The translations under genes were made by a program, and so were the position numbers. A model generated the notes under the pieces. It was not told the DNA's origin and searched no databases. It saw only the letters and a list, made by a program, of their open reading frames with translations. 39,685 bases of DNA from contig NZ_KE952966.1 in assembly GCF_000466405.1 (NCBI RefSeq), positions 70,659 to 110,343 on the forward strand, read 5' to 3'. The DNA comes from Atopobium sp. oral taxon 810 str. F0209. Its GTDB lineage: Bacteria; Actinomycetota; Coriobacteriia; Coriobacteriales; Atopobiaceae. Below are positions 1-8,718 of the stretch, piece after piece (the first letter of the stretch is position 1; the number at the start of each line of letters is the position of its first letter).

Positions 1-36
1 AATGGCGCATATCGGCTCTCAGAGCGAAGATGGGTC
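1..36 (+). repeat. Right end of dispersed inverted-repeat element (copy A, cut by window start)
   Basis: The first 36 bases match the right terminal repeat of the complete element at 9175-9406 and of the copy at 39463-39685, apart from a few substitutions. Only the right arm is present, because the window begins inside the element. Short reading frames through it (beginning MAHIGSQSE) arise from the repeat and are not taken as genes. Confidence 0.8.
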
Positions 37-72
37 TGAAAATGCTGATTTTTACTGCAAAGGTTACATTCT

Positions 73-981
73 TCAAGTTAAATACTTTGATTGCACTGCC
101 GCAGCTGTAGAAATCCCAGATTCGGCTGAGCGTGCGTTAATCCGTGTCGCTGCATCACGTGCGACCCAGCTATCTCCTCCCTGAGCAGCAATAGATGCAA
201 AGATTTCACGCGCAAGATTCAGATTGCCTTGAGCTTCGGCAAGACGAGCGATGTCATTGTTGCATTCCAGTTTCTGGAGGGGTGTAACTGCGGCTGCCTC
301 CATCGCATTAATCGCTTTATTACACCCCGCCCAATCGCCAGCGTTAAATGCAAGGTCAAAATCTATCCATGCAAGCATCTGTGCGCTTACCCTATCTGCT
401 CTCTCATTAGTTCGGGCAAGCGTCTCCACCTGCGCGCGTATACAAGCAAGTTCCTCGTAGTTACCATTCTGGGATGCGATATGGGCGCGTACGTTGCATC
501 CTAGAATCCTGTTCTCCACACGCAATTTGAGATTTTGCTCAGCATGTTCTACCCAACGAAGAGCGACATCATTGTTGCCAAGCTGCTGAGAACATTGAGC
601 ATAAAGCATGGTATAGGTGCCTTGCTCTTGTTTTTTTGCTTTTACACTTTTCCATGATGATAGAAAGGGCACAAAGTATTTTCTGTGGGTCAAAATCGGC
701 GTGGAGGATTTTAATGAATTCATTAAAATTGCGGGCATGCAAGAACATAGTTAAAGCTACAAGAATCAGGTAGGCAACTACACAGAGAACGAACATCCCA
801 GGGTGCTCAATATTCGGATCTACCCAAATGACGCACACAGCCAGCAGCATGACCATTGTCATCATAGATACACCCATGATGATCCTATATCGACTTAGAA
901 CTCTGCCTGCTGCGCAGTCAAACTGGCGTACTTCGAAACTTTGGCATGAGTTGTAGGGTTGATGAATTGGTCTGAAGCCAT
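73..981 (-). pseudogene. Frameshifted membrane protein with C-terminal helical (TPR-like) domain
   Basis: Three overlapping reading frames on the minus strand look like pieces of one gene. The first starts at 981 behind a strong purine-rich ribosome site (GGAGGAG near 985-997) and stops at 895 after 28 codons. The second frame is open from 1015 and contains MGVSMMTMVML at 877, with two hydrophobic segments, and runs to 569. The third, joined near the T7 run at 631-637 (A7 on the coding strand), carries about 180 residues of helical, alanine-rich sequence resembling TPR repeats (LYAQCSQQLGNNDVALRWVEHAE). Removing one A from A7 restores the second junction; another frameshift is needed between about 895 and 960. 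The order would be N-terminal tail, two membrane helices, cytoplasmic helical-repeat domain. Function is unknown. It could be a decayed gene, a phase-variable gene, or carry sequence errors. Confidence 0.6.
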
Positions 982-1015
982 GGAGCTTCTCCTCCTCAAT
1001 CGCGCTAACGCTACC

Positions 1016-1669
1016 CTATGCCGCAGCTGCAGCAACAGAAGATGCAATGGTTGAGAAGACCCATCCCGCACCTACCATCAGAGAGATGGCGATAATACTA
1101 ATTACGATAGCCACAACGATAGTAAGCCCGCGCCAACGTCCTACTCGCCACGTAAGCACCATGGTATCGATGACGTCAGTTACAAACACAAACTGGAGTA
1201 GAGCATTGACCACAACAGACGCGGTCGAACGTATGCCGTCACGCTGAGTAGCCACGAGATAAGCAAGTGAATATGCCGACCCTGCCGCCATAAGAACCCA
1301 TCCCACAACAGATAGGAATATGGCAGTAGGCGATCCCACAAATATCATGAATGGTACAGGAATGAAGGTAGAAAGCGCAAAACCCGCAGCAAGCGCACCA
1401 CCCATTACAAAGAAAGGAACGAGTCCATACTTCAGCAAAACGGCGCTATTCAGTAGGAACGCACGCGATTCAGACTGATACCCCACCACAGCAGCAGCAA
1501 TGTTCGCTACAGCAAGAATAAACGGGATTGCCATCACCGTCAGTGCGGCGGAGCCAGCCTCCTCAGATTGTCCCTGAGGCAAGAACCCAAGCAGAATGGG
1601 ACATGCGTACAGCGAGACTAGATAGAGAATCGGCACCATGTAAAGCACTCGAAAACCGGTTCGCTCCAT
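1016..1669 (-). CDS. Integral membrane protein of unknown function
   Basis: A 217-residue protein with about six hydrophobic segments: near residues 7-30, 42-65, 75-100, 108-140, 155-175 and 183-210. The tail is alanine-rich. I chose the ATG at 1669 because AAGGAG lies six bases upstream; an in-frame ATG at 1693 has no such site. I do not recognise a family. It precedes the frameshifted gene at 73-981 by 34 bp on the same strand, so the two were probably one transcription unit. The ABC/YxeA module lies upstream, separated by about 290 bp and a hairpin. Likely membrane-located; no role is assigned. Confidence 0.75.
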   Translation of the reverse strand: MERTGFRVLYMVPILYLVSLYACPILLGFLPQGQSEEAGSAALTVMAIPFILAVANIAAAVVGYQSESRAFLLNSAVLLKYGLVPFFVMGGALAAGFALSTFIPVPFMIFVGSPTAIFLSVVGWVLMAAGSAYSLAYLVATQRDGIRSTASVVVNALLQFVFVTDVIDTMVLTWRVGRWRGLTIVVAIVISIIAISLMVGAGWVFSTIASSVAAAAA

Positions 1670-1906
1670 GTCTCTCTCCTTCGGCAGGGGCACTTCAACG
1701 GTAATTGGCTGCTCACAATCGTATCATGCACCCGCCAATCGTAGCTCGAAGATGCTTTATCCCAGCTCATTTTGCCAGAGATGGAATTCACCTCTTAAGA
1801 TGAACGCCATTCGAGCACCCATCAACAAGCTAATCAATGTTCATCCGTATCAAAGATGGCCTGACAAAGGATAAGGGGAGATGGCATCAGAACGCCGCAA
1901 GAGCCA

Positions 1907-1950
1907 CCTTCGCATTTGTCTCACATTAATACATCGAGACAGATGCGAGG
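1907..1950 (-). terminator. Hairpin just downstream of the YxeA-like gene
   Basis: Arms CGCATTTGTCTC (1911-1922) and GAGACAGATGCG (1936-1947) pair with one G-U wobble around a 13-base loop, eight bases past the stop at 1958. There is no clear U tract, so it may be a weak terminator or an mRNA-end stabiliser. The rest of 1670-1957 shows no gene. Confidence 0.45.
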
Positions 1951-1957
1951 CCAGCTC

Positions 1958-2305
1958 CTAGTGCTCAGGTAATCGCTCACGCACTGCTTGCGGTAGTTGA
2001 TCGGACTGGACCTCCTCCCACGAAATCACTTCGCGCACGGGCAAGTAGGCAAGCTTGAGGTATGCCCCATCCCTGAGTCGCTTGCCCGCAGTAAAGGTAA
2101 GCTGTCGACTCGCGCCGCCATCGTTATACGCGTTAAGCGTGTACTCCCAGAGCTCCTCGTCTCCGTCGCTTTTTTCTTGTGCTACCGCATCATTTACTTG
2201 GGCATACCATATGGAAGCGTTATCGCTATTTGTCAGCCAAAAAGCTCCTGCCAGGGCACCCAGCACAAGCAGGGTCAATACGATTGATATGATTCTCTTC
2301 ACCAT
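1958..2305 (-). CDS. YxeA-like (DUF1093) exported protein
   Basis: 115 residues with an N-terminal hydrophobic signal or anchor (about residues 4-25). A small domain follows whose end (LKLAYLPVREVISWEEVQ, then a conserved LP near DQLPQ) resembles the YxeA/DUF1093 family of small exported proteins. No lipobox cysteine is visible, so it is probably membrane-anchored or secreted. AGAGGAGT precedes the ATG by seven bases. It lies 78 bp after the second ABC permease on the same strand, consistent with being the last gene of that operon. YxeA-like genes commonly sit beside peptide-antibiotic ABC transporters, but the biochemical role is unknown. Confidence 0.7.
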   Translation of the reverse strand: MVKRIISIVLTLLVLGALAGAFWLTNSDNASIWYAQVNDAVAQEKSDGDEELWEYTLNAYNDGGASRQLTFTAGKRLRDGAYLKLAYLPVREVISWEEVQSDQLPQAVRERLPEH

Positions 2306-2383
2306 TCGATGACTCCTCTCTCAGTGCAATTCTTTCTAGCGTGACTCGTGATTTACTCCGAGCATTCCTGCAGTTCCCTCGTC

Positions 2384-3118
2384 CTATTCAGATGTTGCTG
2401 CCGCATGCGACATCATCAGAGCGCAGATAGTGGAGGCTGCGATGGAAAAGAGGGCAACCACGCCCACAAACCGCACGAGCTCGGCGGGCGCAAGGGTCCC
2501 ACCTCCGTTGGCGTTTGATGCCAATGACATAAGCGCCCAAGGCCACCACAGACCCCATCCCTTAGACGAGAGCAAAAGGCCCGCAACGCTCCCTGCAAGT
2601 GCTATTCCCACTGGTGCGGCAAAGCTGCGCACGACTAATGACACGAGTAGTTGCACTGCCACCATGGCCACACCCCCGACCCAAGAGAGCAAGAGATAGA
2701 CAACATAGTCACAGGACGGGAAACCAACTAGGCCCACCATCTTGCCGCAAACCACGAACAACGCTCCCGTCGCGGCAAGAGCAACACCCAGCATCCCTGT
2801 GCCCACCACGAGTTTCGCAACGACTATGCGCCAAAGAGCGACAGGGCTCGTGAGTAGCTGGTTCCAATTTGACCCCGCGTGCTCGAGTCCCATAAGCCAT
2901 GAGCAACCTGCACCTACGAGTGCAGGCAAAAAGAAGTAAAACTCAAACAGGGTGTGCTGCGTCCAAAGATTTTCCCAGCCCAGCATGAGGAGGTCTAAAT
3001 TTTGCTGGTAGTTGAAGGTACCGATGGCTGCTGCGATGAAGGGTAGCACCACATAAGCAATCCAGATGGGCGCGCGGCGCAGTTTGTCAACCTCCGCGCA
3101 CAGGGCTTGCATCATCAT
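2384..3118 (-). CDS. ABC-2 type permease, lantibiotic-immunity (MutG/EpiG-like)
   Basis: About 245 residues with six hydrophobic segments and a short cytoplasmic start (MMMQALCAEVDKLRRAP). This fits the second permease of MutFEG/CprABC-type transporters, which expel lantibiotics or other cationic peptides from the membrane. Three consecutive ATGs occur at 3118, 3115 and 3112; the first is chosen because AGGAG lies seven bases upstream. The upstream permease ends at 3120, so the two are tightly coupled. The ATPase gene at 3866-4765 supplies the energy. Family assignment is good; the actual substrate cannot be told from sequence. Confidence 0.75.
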   Translation of the reverse strand: MMMQALCAEVDKLRRAPIWIAYVVLPFIAAAIGTFNYQQNLDLLMLGWENLWTQHTLFEFYFFLPALVGAGCSWLMGLEHAGSNWNQLLTSPVALWRIVVAKLVVGTGMLGVALAATGALFVVCGKMVGLVGFPSCDYVVYLLLSWVGGVAMVAVQLLVSLVVRSFAAPVGIALAGSVAGLLLSSKGWGLWWPWALMSLASNANGGGTLAPAELVRFVGVVALFSIAASTICALMMSHAAATSE

Positions 3119-3119
3119 G

Positions 3120-3866
3120 CTAGAGCTCCTTTCTTGAGAACCAAACGGACGAGACCGCGATGACTGTCGCGCATATCGCAACCAAAAGAACTGCATCTCC
3201 CCAGGTAAAGGGTACGGTGTAGGAGGACGTCACGTGTGTAGCGGCATCCCAACTCATCCGCACGCACGAAAGCAGACCGAAGTAGCCACTAGGGACAAGA
3301 CGCTGAATGACAGGTGGGAAAAAGAGACTAAAGAGACCCGCAAGCGAGAGGGCAAGGCCCAATGCGAGTGAGACAAACTGGTTCTCCCAGCGCAGCGCAA
3401 CAGCCTGTACAACGGCAGCCACCGTGAAGGTGGGACCAATCTGGCAGATGGCAAAAGCTGCGAATTCGACGACACTCAACTGATCAGTAAAGCCCTTGTA
3501 GGCCGCAAGTATGGCAAGTCCCCCTGTTTCCAGCGCGACCGTAATGGTGATGAGCGTGAGACTACAGACGAGTTTTGCAGCAAAGAGCGTAGCTGGCCGC
3601 TGCAGACATAGGAGCTCCTTCAGAGCCTGCGCCTCGTGATCGGTCTCACACGCTTGAGATGAGATGACAGCAGCAAATAGGGTCAAGACGATGGAGTTTA
3701 CAATTGGAGCCATAGAGAGCAGGGATGTTGTTCCGTCCGATGAACCTTGGGCAGTGCGTGCAGCACTGGACGCCATCCATATAAGGCAGAGCGCAGCAGT
3801 ACCAAAGCAGATGAGCCATACGTTCCTGCGCCTGAGCTTCGCAAACTCAAGCATAAGCGCGCACAT
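3120..3866 (-). CDS. ABC-2 type permease, lantibiotic-immunity (MutE/EpiE-like)
   Basis: About 248 residues with six hydrophobic segments and the typical short N-terminus (MCALMLEFAKLRRRNVW) of MutE-like permeases. The stop of the ATPase gene and this start overlap as TGATG. ATG 3866 is preferred because GGAGGAG lies six bases before it; GTG 3869 is an alternative. Together with the next permease it would form the membrane channel of a three-gene ABC exporter for cationic peptides. The neighbouring regulator and kinase at 5006-6975 support an inducible resistance system. Confidence 0.78.
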   Translation of the reverse strand: MCALMLEFAKLRRRNVWLICFGTAALCLIWMASSAARTAQGSSDGTTSLLSMAPIVNSIVLTLFAAVISSQACETDHEAQALKELLCLQRPATLFAAKLVCSLTLITITVALETGGLAILAAYKGFTDQLSVVEFAAFAICQIGPTFTVAAVVQAVALRWENQFVSLALGLALSLAGLFSLFFPPVIQRLVPSGYFGLLSCVRMSWDAATHVTSSYTVPFTWGDAVLLVAICATVIAVSSVWFSRKEL

Positions 3867-4765
3867 CACAGACTCCTCCCCTCCGTGAAAGCAAGGAAAA
3901 GGTCTTCAATGCTCTCGCTACGTTCCTCAATCCGCACGACGCCAATACCCGCCCGCGCAAGTGCGAGAGAAAGACGCGCTACCGTCACATCATCGGCAAA
4001 AGGAGCAAGCAGCCAACCATCCTGTTTGGTAGCGCCCAAGAGCATGGATGCACGCTGGTCGTCGGTCGTGCGAAAGGCTAGCTGTCGCTTGGCGCATGCC
4101 CTCAGCTCCTTGAGAGAACCTTGCCATACCATTTGACCTCGACTGATGATGCCCACATGATCGGCCATCTGCTCGACCTCAGAAAGCAAATGACTCGAGA
4201 CTAGGACCGTGGTGCCATGTGTCTGGGGCAGCATACGAACGAGTGCACGCATCTCATGGATACCCTCGGGGTCAAGACCGTTAGTAGGCTCGTCGAGCAG
4301 TACAAGCTTAGGGTTGCCAAGCAATGCAGCCGCAAGTCCCAAGCGCTGCTTCATGCCCAGCGAGAATTGACCAGCAAGCTTCTTGCCTGTATCGGCCAAC
4401 CCCACCGTCTCGAGAGCCTCATCAATTGAAGAAACAGGAAGTCCCTTGAGCCTGCGAATGATATCAAGGTTCTCACGAGCGGTAAGATGGCGATAACAAC
4501 TCGGGTTCTCTATGAGCGAGCCCACATGCGCAAGAACCTCAAGGCGATTCTTTCTCCCCATGTGCTCACCCAACACGTCCACCTCTCCAGATGAAGGGTG
4601 CACCAGACCCAAAATCATCTTCATGGTGGTGGATTTTCCTGCTCCATTGGGTCCAAGAAAGCCATACACTGCTCCCTCTGGCACCCTAAGTTCGATGCTA
4701 TCTACAACCCGCGTGCCACTGTACGACTTGGTAAGTGCATGCGTAGCGATTGTCAATTCGGTCAT
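3866..4765 (-). CDS. ABC transporter ATPase, lantibiotic/bacitracin-resistance type
   Basis: 299 residues. Walker A is GPNGAGKST (37-45), the signature FSLGMKQR (133-140), Walker B LVLLDEPTNGLD (153-164) and the switch histidine H191. The start TKSYSGTRVVDSI and the extra C-terminal region of about 80 residues fit the BcrA/MutF/EpiF class, which drives two small permeases. It is the first gene of a minus-strand operon ATPase-permease-permease-YxeA and is divergent from a response regulator gene. Start ATG 4765 has GGAGGAG just upstream. The ATPase looks fully functional. Alternative: another ABC-2 exporter class, but the two permeases make the antibiotic-peptide type most likely. Confidence 0.88.
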   Translation of the reverse strand: MTELTIATHALTKSYSGTRVVDSIELRVPEGAVYGFLGPNGAGKSTTMKMILGLVHPSSGEVDVLGEHMGRKNRLEVLAHVGSLIENPSCYRHLTARENLDIIRRLKGLPVSSIDEALETVGLADTGKKLAGQFSLGMKQRLGLAAALLGNPKLVLLDEPTNGLDPEGIHEMRALVRMLPQTHGTTVLVSSHLLSEVEQMADHVGIISRGQMVWQGSLKELRACAKRQLAFRTTDDQRASMLLGATKQDGWLLAPFADDVTVARLSLALARAGIGVVRIEERSESIEDLFLAFTEGRSL

Positions 4766-5005
4766 CCCGCTCCTCCCTCGCTGCTATTTCCTCACGGCTT
4801 GGAAAGACCTGCCTCCATATGGATCCCGCGTGAAAAGCAAATCTGTCGGCTACCTATCCAAACCGCAATTCCAAGGCTAATCTCCGCAAATTTCACCTCG
4901 CTTTCCCCGACCTTTCGTTCAGCTTTCATTTTTCGAGAAAGAAAGATGCCCTAAGAAAGCCCTCTTACTGCTGGGTTAAAATGCAGGAAAACAGGAGGTA
5001 AAAGC
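4766..5005. promoter_or_regulatory. Divergent control region between ABC operon and response regulator
   Basis: 240 bases between two divergent operons that are probably controlled by the regulator encoded at 5006. On the plus strand a -10-like TAAAAT (4976-4981) lies just before AGGAGGT and the regulator start; no convincing -35 was found. I could not identify a clear direct-repeat operator by eye. Confidence 0.4.
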
Positions 5006-5713
5006 ATGAGAGACATATACGAGGCACGAGTACTAGTGGTGGAAGACGATCCCACCCTCCGCACGCAATTGCTCGGGCTTCTTGGTCGCGAGGGCTATCG
5101 CGACGTACATGGGACTGGTACCGTGGCGGATGCTCTCCTCATCGCCAGCACCTGGCAGCCCCATCTCTACCTGCTCGACGTGATGTTGCCTGATGGCAAC
5201 GGCTTTGATCTTTTACGCCACCTGCGCGAGACAAGCGATGCGCCCGCGCTGTTCCTCTCCGCCCGCGACGAGGATGCCAGCCGACTACGAGGTTTGGGAC
5301 TGGGCGCCGACGATTACGTAACCAAGCCATTCTTACCCGCTGAGCTTCTGCTGCGGCTAGCTGCCGTACTACGTCGCAGTTATCGCCTGCCCGAAGTACT
5401 TCCTACAATCACGCTGGGAAAGACAGAGGTTGATCTGGCCACGGGTGAAGTGCATCGTGGCGGTAACGCAGTGGCAACGCTTACTGCCAAGGAGCATGCA
5501 CTGATCAAGCGCTTATCCGAGAGTCGTGGCTCCATCGTAACAACCGACGAACTGTGCCACAGCGTCTATGGAGATGAATTTGGCTATGCCAATGCCCTTG
5601 CAATCCTTATGCGCCGCCTGCGTGAAAAGGTCGAGGATGATCCCTCACATCCATGCTGGATTGTTACGGTACGTGGCTTGGGCTATCGCCTAGTGAACGA
5701 GGATGCACAATGA
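5006..5713 (+). CDS. OmpR/PhoB-family response regulator
   Basis: 235 residues. The receiver domain (about 8-120) has the acidic pair near E13-D15, phospho-acceptor D58 in LLDVMLPDG, S86 and K107 in VTKP. The winged-helix domain (about 135-230) has the usual end IVTVRGLGYRLV. Start ATG 5006 has AGGAGGT seven bases upstream. The gene overlaps the kinase gene by ATGA, so the pair is translationally coupled. It is divergent from the ABC exporter operon, matching systems such as C. difficile CprRK-CprABC, where the regulator induces the exporter when a cationic peptide is sensed. The target assignment is inference from position. Confidence 0.9.
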   Translation: MRDIYEARVLVVEDDPTLRTQLLGLLGREGYRDVHGTGTVADALLIASTWQPHLYLLDVMLPDGNGFDLLRHLRETSDAPALFLSARDEDASRLRGLGLGADDYVTKPFLPAELLLRLAAVLRRSYRLPEVLPTITLGKTEVDLATGEVHRGGNAVATLTAKEHALIKRLSESRGSIVTTDELCHSVYGDEFGYANALAILMRRLREKVEDDPSHPCWIVTVRGLGYRLVNEDAQ

Positions 5714-6975
5714 AGGGATTAGCGCGTACGCGCATGCGAGACGGTCTGGGCATTATTGCATCCTGCATCATCGGCGCCACAGTCATTCTCATCGCCAATG
5801 TTCTCATCGTGGGTGCTGTCACCTTGGCACTTTCCCTCACGGGCGCTAGCAACACTGGCCCAAGCGCCACAGAGGTATCCCAAGCACTCGCCAAACAAGG
5901 TGGTACATACACTCTCTCTGCGAATATGGTACGGGATCTACGCAAGCACAACTGCTGGGCTTTGCTCATCAACAAAGATGGACAGGTGACTTGGGGCCTT
6001 GACGTACCGGATGATATACCCACAAGCTATACCCCAGCTGACATCGCATCCTTTGCGCGCTGGTACTTAAATGACTACCCCGTATCCATTTGGAGACACG
6101 GTGAGGGACTTGTAGTGGTGGGGCTGCCAAAGAACTCGCTATGGAAATACTCCTTTACATCGAGCTTCAAGACATTAGGTGGAGGCATTCTGCTCGTCGT
6201 TGCACTCTTCTTTGCCGATCTAGTTGTGCTTGTTGTGCTCGCACGGCTATTTGCTCGCCGATCATGGAAACAGCGCGACGATGCCCGCAATGAATGGGTA
6301 GCGGCGGTTTCACACGACGTGCGTACACCACTTGCGGCAGTTGTTACAGATGCAAGTGAACTGTTGGAAAGCCCTCAGCTTGACGAAGCAGAGCGAGTAC
6401 GCGCTAAGCGCATCGTGACAAAGTCACAAGAAACGGCAGCACTACTCGCCGATCTCAACACAGCAAATCGCCTACGCTACGCCATGGAGCCAGTTGATAC
6501 ATGCGACGTGCACCTAGCAGCAGTTGCGCGCTCGGTGGTAGCAAGCTTCCTAGACGGAGGAACGGGTGGTTGCGAGCTAGAACTGGCTGTGGCACCTGTA
6601 GCTGAAGGCGTCTGCGTACGTGGCAACGAGGCACTGCTAAAGCGCATGCTATCAAACCTCGTAGGCAATAGCATCCACCACAATCCGCAGGGCTGCCATG
6701 TGACCGTATCGTTTGATATACGTGCAGGATTGTTGGGGTCGGCATTCAGACAACGTTGCGTGCTCTCCGTGAGCGATGACGGACGTGGATTTGGGGCTGA
6801 GTCACTCTCAACACTTAGAAAGAAGTCGGGTGACGAGCTTCCCGAACACGGACTGGGACTTGTTATCGTGCGACGCATCGCTACGGCTCATGGTGGACGA
6901 GCAAACTTCACGAACAATGAGGGTTGCGGGTGTACTTGTACCGTGGAGCTACCAGTCGCAGTGCGACGAACGTAA
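5710..6975 (+). CDS. Sensor histidine kinase
   Basis: 421 residues from ATG 5710, which overlaps the regulator stop as ATGA. Two membrane helices (about 12-46 and 156-182) enclose an extracellular loop of roughly 110 residues. The dimerisation box is AVSHDVRTPL with H202. The ATP-binding domain has the N box around N316-N320, DDGRG near 356-360 and HGLGLVIVRRI (380-390). The sizeable outer loop is unlike the very short loops of Bce-type sensors, so it may bind its ligand directly. It most likely controls the neighbouring lantibiotic-type exporter. All catalytic motifs are present. Confidence 0.9.
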   Translation: MKGLARTRMRDGLGIIASCIIGATVILIANVLIVGAVTLALSLTGASNTGPSATEVSQALAKQGGTYTLSANMVRDLRKHNCWALLINKDGQVTWGLDVPDDIPTSYTPADIASFARWYLNDYPVSIWRHGEGLVVVGLPKNSLWKYSFTSSFKTLGGGILLVVALFFADLVVLVVLARLFARRSWKQRDDARNEWVAAVSHDVRTPLAAVVTDASELLESPQLDEAERVRAKRIVTKSQETAALLADLNTANRLRYAMEPVDTCDVHLAAVARSVVASFLDGGTGGCELELAVAPVAEGVCVRGNEALLKRMLSNLVGNSIHHNPQGCHVTVSFDIRAGLLGSAFRQRCVLSVSDDGRGFGAESLSTLRKKSGDELPEHGLGLVIVRRIATAHGGRANFTNNEGCGCTCTVELPVAVRRT

Positions 6976-7053
6976 AGCATGAAGAGGCCAAGTGAAATAA
7001 TAGGGCGCGATATTGCAGCCCCATTCGTATACCTCATCTCTGTCTGACCTTTT

Positions 7054-8718
7054 TCAGAACGCAATCGCACAGGCCGATCCTATGAGCAATAATGCAAAGA
7101 AAATGGTAAGGGGCAAGAAGCATAGTATGGCCAGCCCGGTACGCAGGATAGTACCAAGCAGAGAGCCTTCGACGCTAGAGTTGCTTGTATCAAAAGGACC
7201 AAAGCTACCATCAGGCATGATGCGACGGAATATGGGGAAGTCAAACACCAGCCTTCGACCAGCCTTTGTCCAAGCAACAACCATCAAAAAGAAGCCGATA
7301 CAATACCATGCTGCACCATAGCTAATATCGAAATCCGCAAACAACTCCGCCCAAGCTCTACCACCCAAACCAACTTGTATCAGACGAAGCAGTGCTGCTA
7401 ACACCACGGGTACAAACAGTGCAAACAACCCTATAAAGAGAAGCATAGCCACACGGGCTGGTGTATAAAAACGCATATCAACAGGCACCCAGTTATCCTG
7501 TTGACGCTCAAAAAGCACGGGTGGCGCTACAGATGCTTTAAGCTGCTTATCATTACTACTGGTGACGTAGCGAAGTATATTGCCTTCGCGCACTGCACTA
7601 ATGACGCCATTGTCATAAATAACATGTATTCCACGTGTGTCGCGATTTTGTCCAAGTATCCCAAAGAAAAAAATTCCTGCGACCCCAGCAATAGCCATCG
7701 ATATGACTATGCATTCGTACCAGACCTCGTATACCTCGCGGAATAAATACATCATGATCAGCAGCACTACCAGTGTTGCCAGCCCTGCTTCGATTGCCCA
7801 CTTGTAGTCGCGCTTGTACCGCTTGGTGTTTACCGCGACGCGTCCAGTCTGACCATTCACGGCAGCAAGTGTTTCTTTTCCCTGCTTTATAAAATAGATG
7901 GGCAACAGCGTCGCGGTATTCAGCATGTTGTCGATGTGCGGCATAATGCCAATTCCCTGTGTACCAAACTTTTTTGCAAATATAGCTGAATAATCATGAC
8001 GTACTTCTTCGACAATACGTTTTTTGAGTTCTGCTTCACTCACATCCTGTAGCTTTACTTTCTGTCCAGCAATCCAGCCGAACTCAAACTCACGAATGCC
8101 AGATGAATCAAAGGGTTCGATGGCATCAAGCAGCTCGTTATCAAGATTGCGTACCGTATTGACCGGCGTATCCTCAAGCTTGCCAGCACAACGATAAATA
8201 CGCTCGGAGTTGTCCTGCGAAACATTACATACAACCGAACCCGCAATATATTGGTAGGGCAGATAAGCTCCCTTGAGACTGGAGATTTTCTTCCTAAGCG
8301 CGTGGGCTTCAGGAGCGCTCACATGAGCATCGCACCAGGCAGTAAGCTGCGCTGCTGCTTCGGTCTTTGTAAGAACAAAGGGAATGATAGTCCAGGGCAT
8401 ATTGGCAGCATCCGTAAACTCAGATCGCACAAGCTTACCTCCGCAATAGTCGCAGATGCCCCCTGCTTCACCTTCTTCTACCGAAATTTCGGCTCCACAG
8501 TTGGGGCAGTTATAAACTGCACGCGAATACTTGCGTGCCTCTAGTGCAACACGTTGCTCGCCAGCTTTCTGCCGAGCCTTAAAACTAGCAAGAGCATCGC
8601 CCACAGAGTCAACGTTCCCGCAGTAAGCACAACGGTACGACTGCGTCATGATGTCAAAGTCTGCCTGCTGCCCACATGAGGAACATTTAATAAGGAAAGG
8701 GGACTGTTCATGTGCCAT
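7054..8718 (-). CDS. Zinc-ribbon membrane protein (TFIIB-type zinc ribbon)
   Basis: 554 residues with two predicted zinc ribbons at the N-terminus: C12/C15 with C30/C33, and C71/C74 with C89/C92. A long soluble middle region (about 100-310) follows, then four to five hydrophobic segments (about 308-330, 338-358, 420-450, 475-490 and 530-554). Such proteins are widespread in Actinobacteria and Firmicutes and are often annotated only as TFIIB-type zinc-ribbon-containing protein. The function is unknown; a role as a membrane-bound scaffold or protease-like factor would be guesswork. It is convergent with the kinase gene and appears monocistronic. Confidence 0.75.
   Translation of the reverse strand: MAHEQSPFLIKCSSCGQQADFDIMTQSYRCAYCGNVDSVGDALASFKARQKAGEQRVALEARKYSRAVYNCPNCGAEISVEEGEAGGICDYCGGKLVRSEFTDAANMPWTIIPFVLTKTEAAAQLTAWCDAHVSAPEAHALRKKISSLKGAYLPYQYIAGSVVCNVSQDNSERIYRCAGKLEDTPVNTVRNLDNELLDAIEPFDSSGIREFEFGWIAGQKVKLQDVSEAELKKRIVEEVRHDYSAIFAKKFGTQGIGIMPHIDNMLNTATLLPIYFIKQGKETLAAVNGQTGRVAVNTKRYKRDYKWAIEAGLATLVVLLIMMYLFREVYEVWYECIVISMAIAGVAGIFFFGILGQNRDTRGIHVIYDNGVISAVREGNILRYVTSSNDKQLKASVAPPVLFERQQDNWVPVDMRFYTPARVAMLLFIGLFALFVPVVLAALLRLIQVGLGGRAWAELFADFDISYGAAWYCIGFFLMVVAWTKAGRRLVFDFPIFRRIMPDGSFGPFDTSNSSVEGSLLGTILRTGLAILCFLPLTIFFALLLIGSACAIAF

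Noticed and set aside
2-184. 60-codon plus-strand frame starting MAHIG at the window edge
   Set aside because: It begins within the repeat arm and runs antisense to the frameshifted gene; no ribosome site or family.
631-637. Programmed -1 frameshift at A AAA AAC
   Set aside because: A -1 shift does not lead into the downstream frame; a +1 shift (or one-base loss) is needed.
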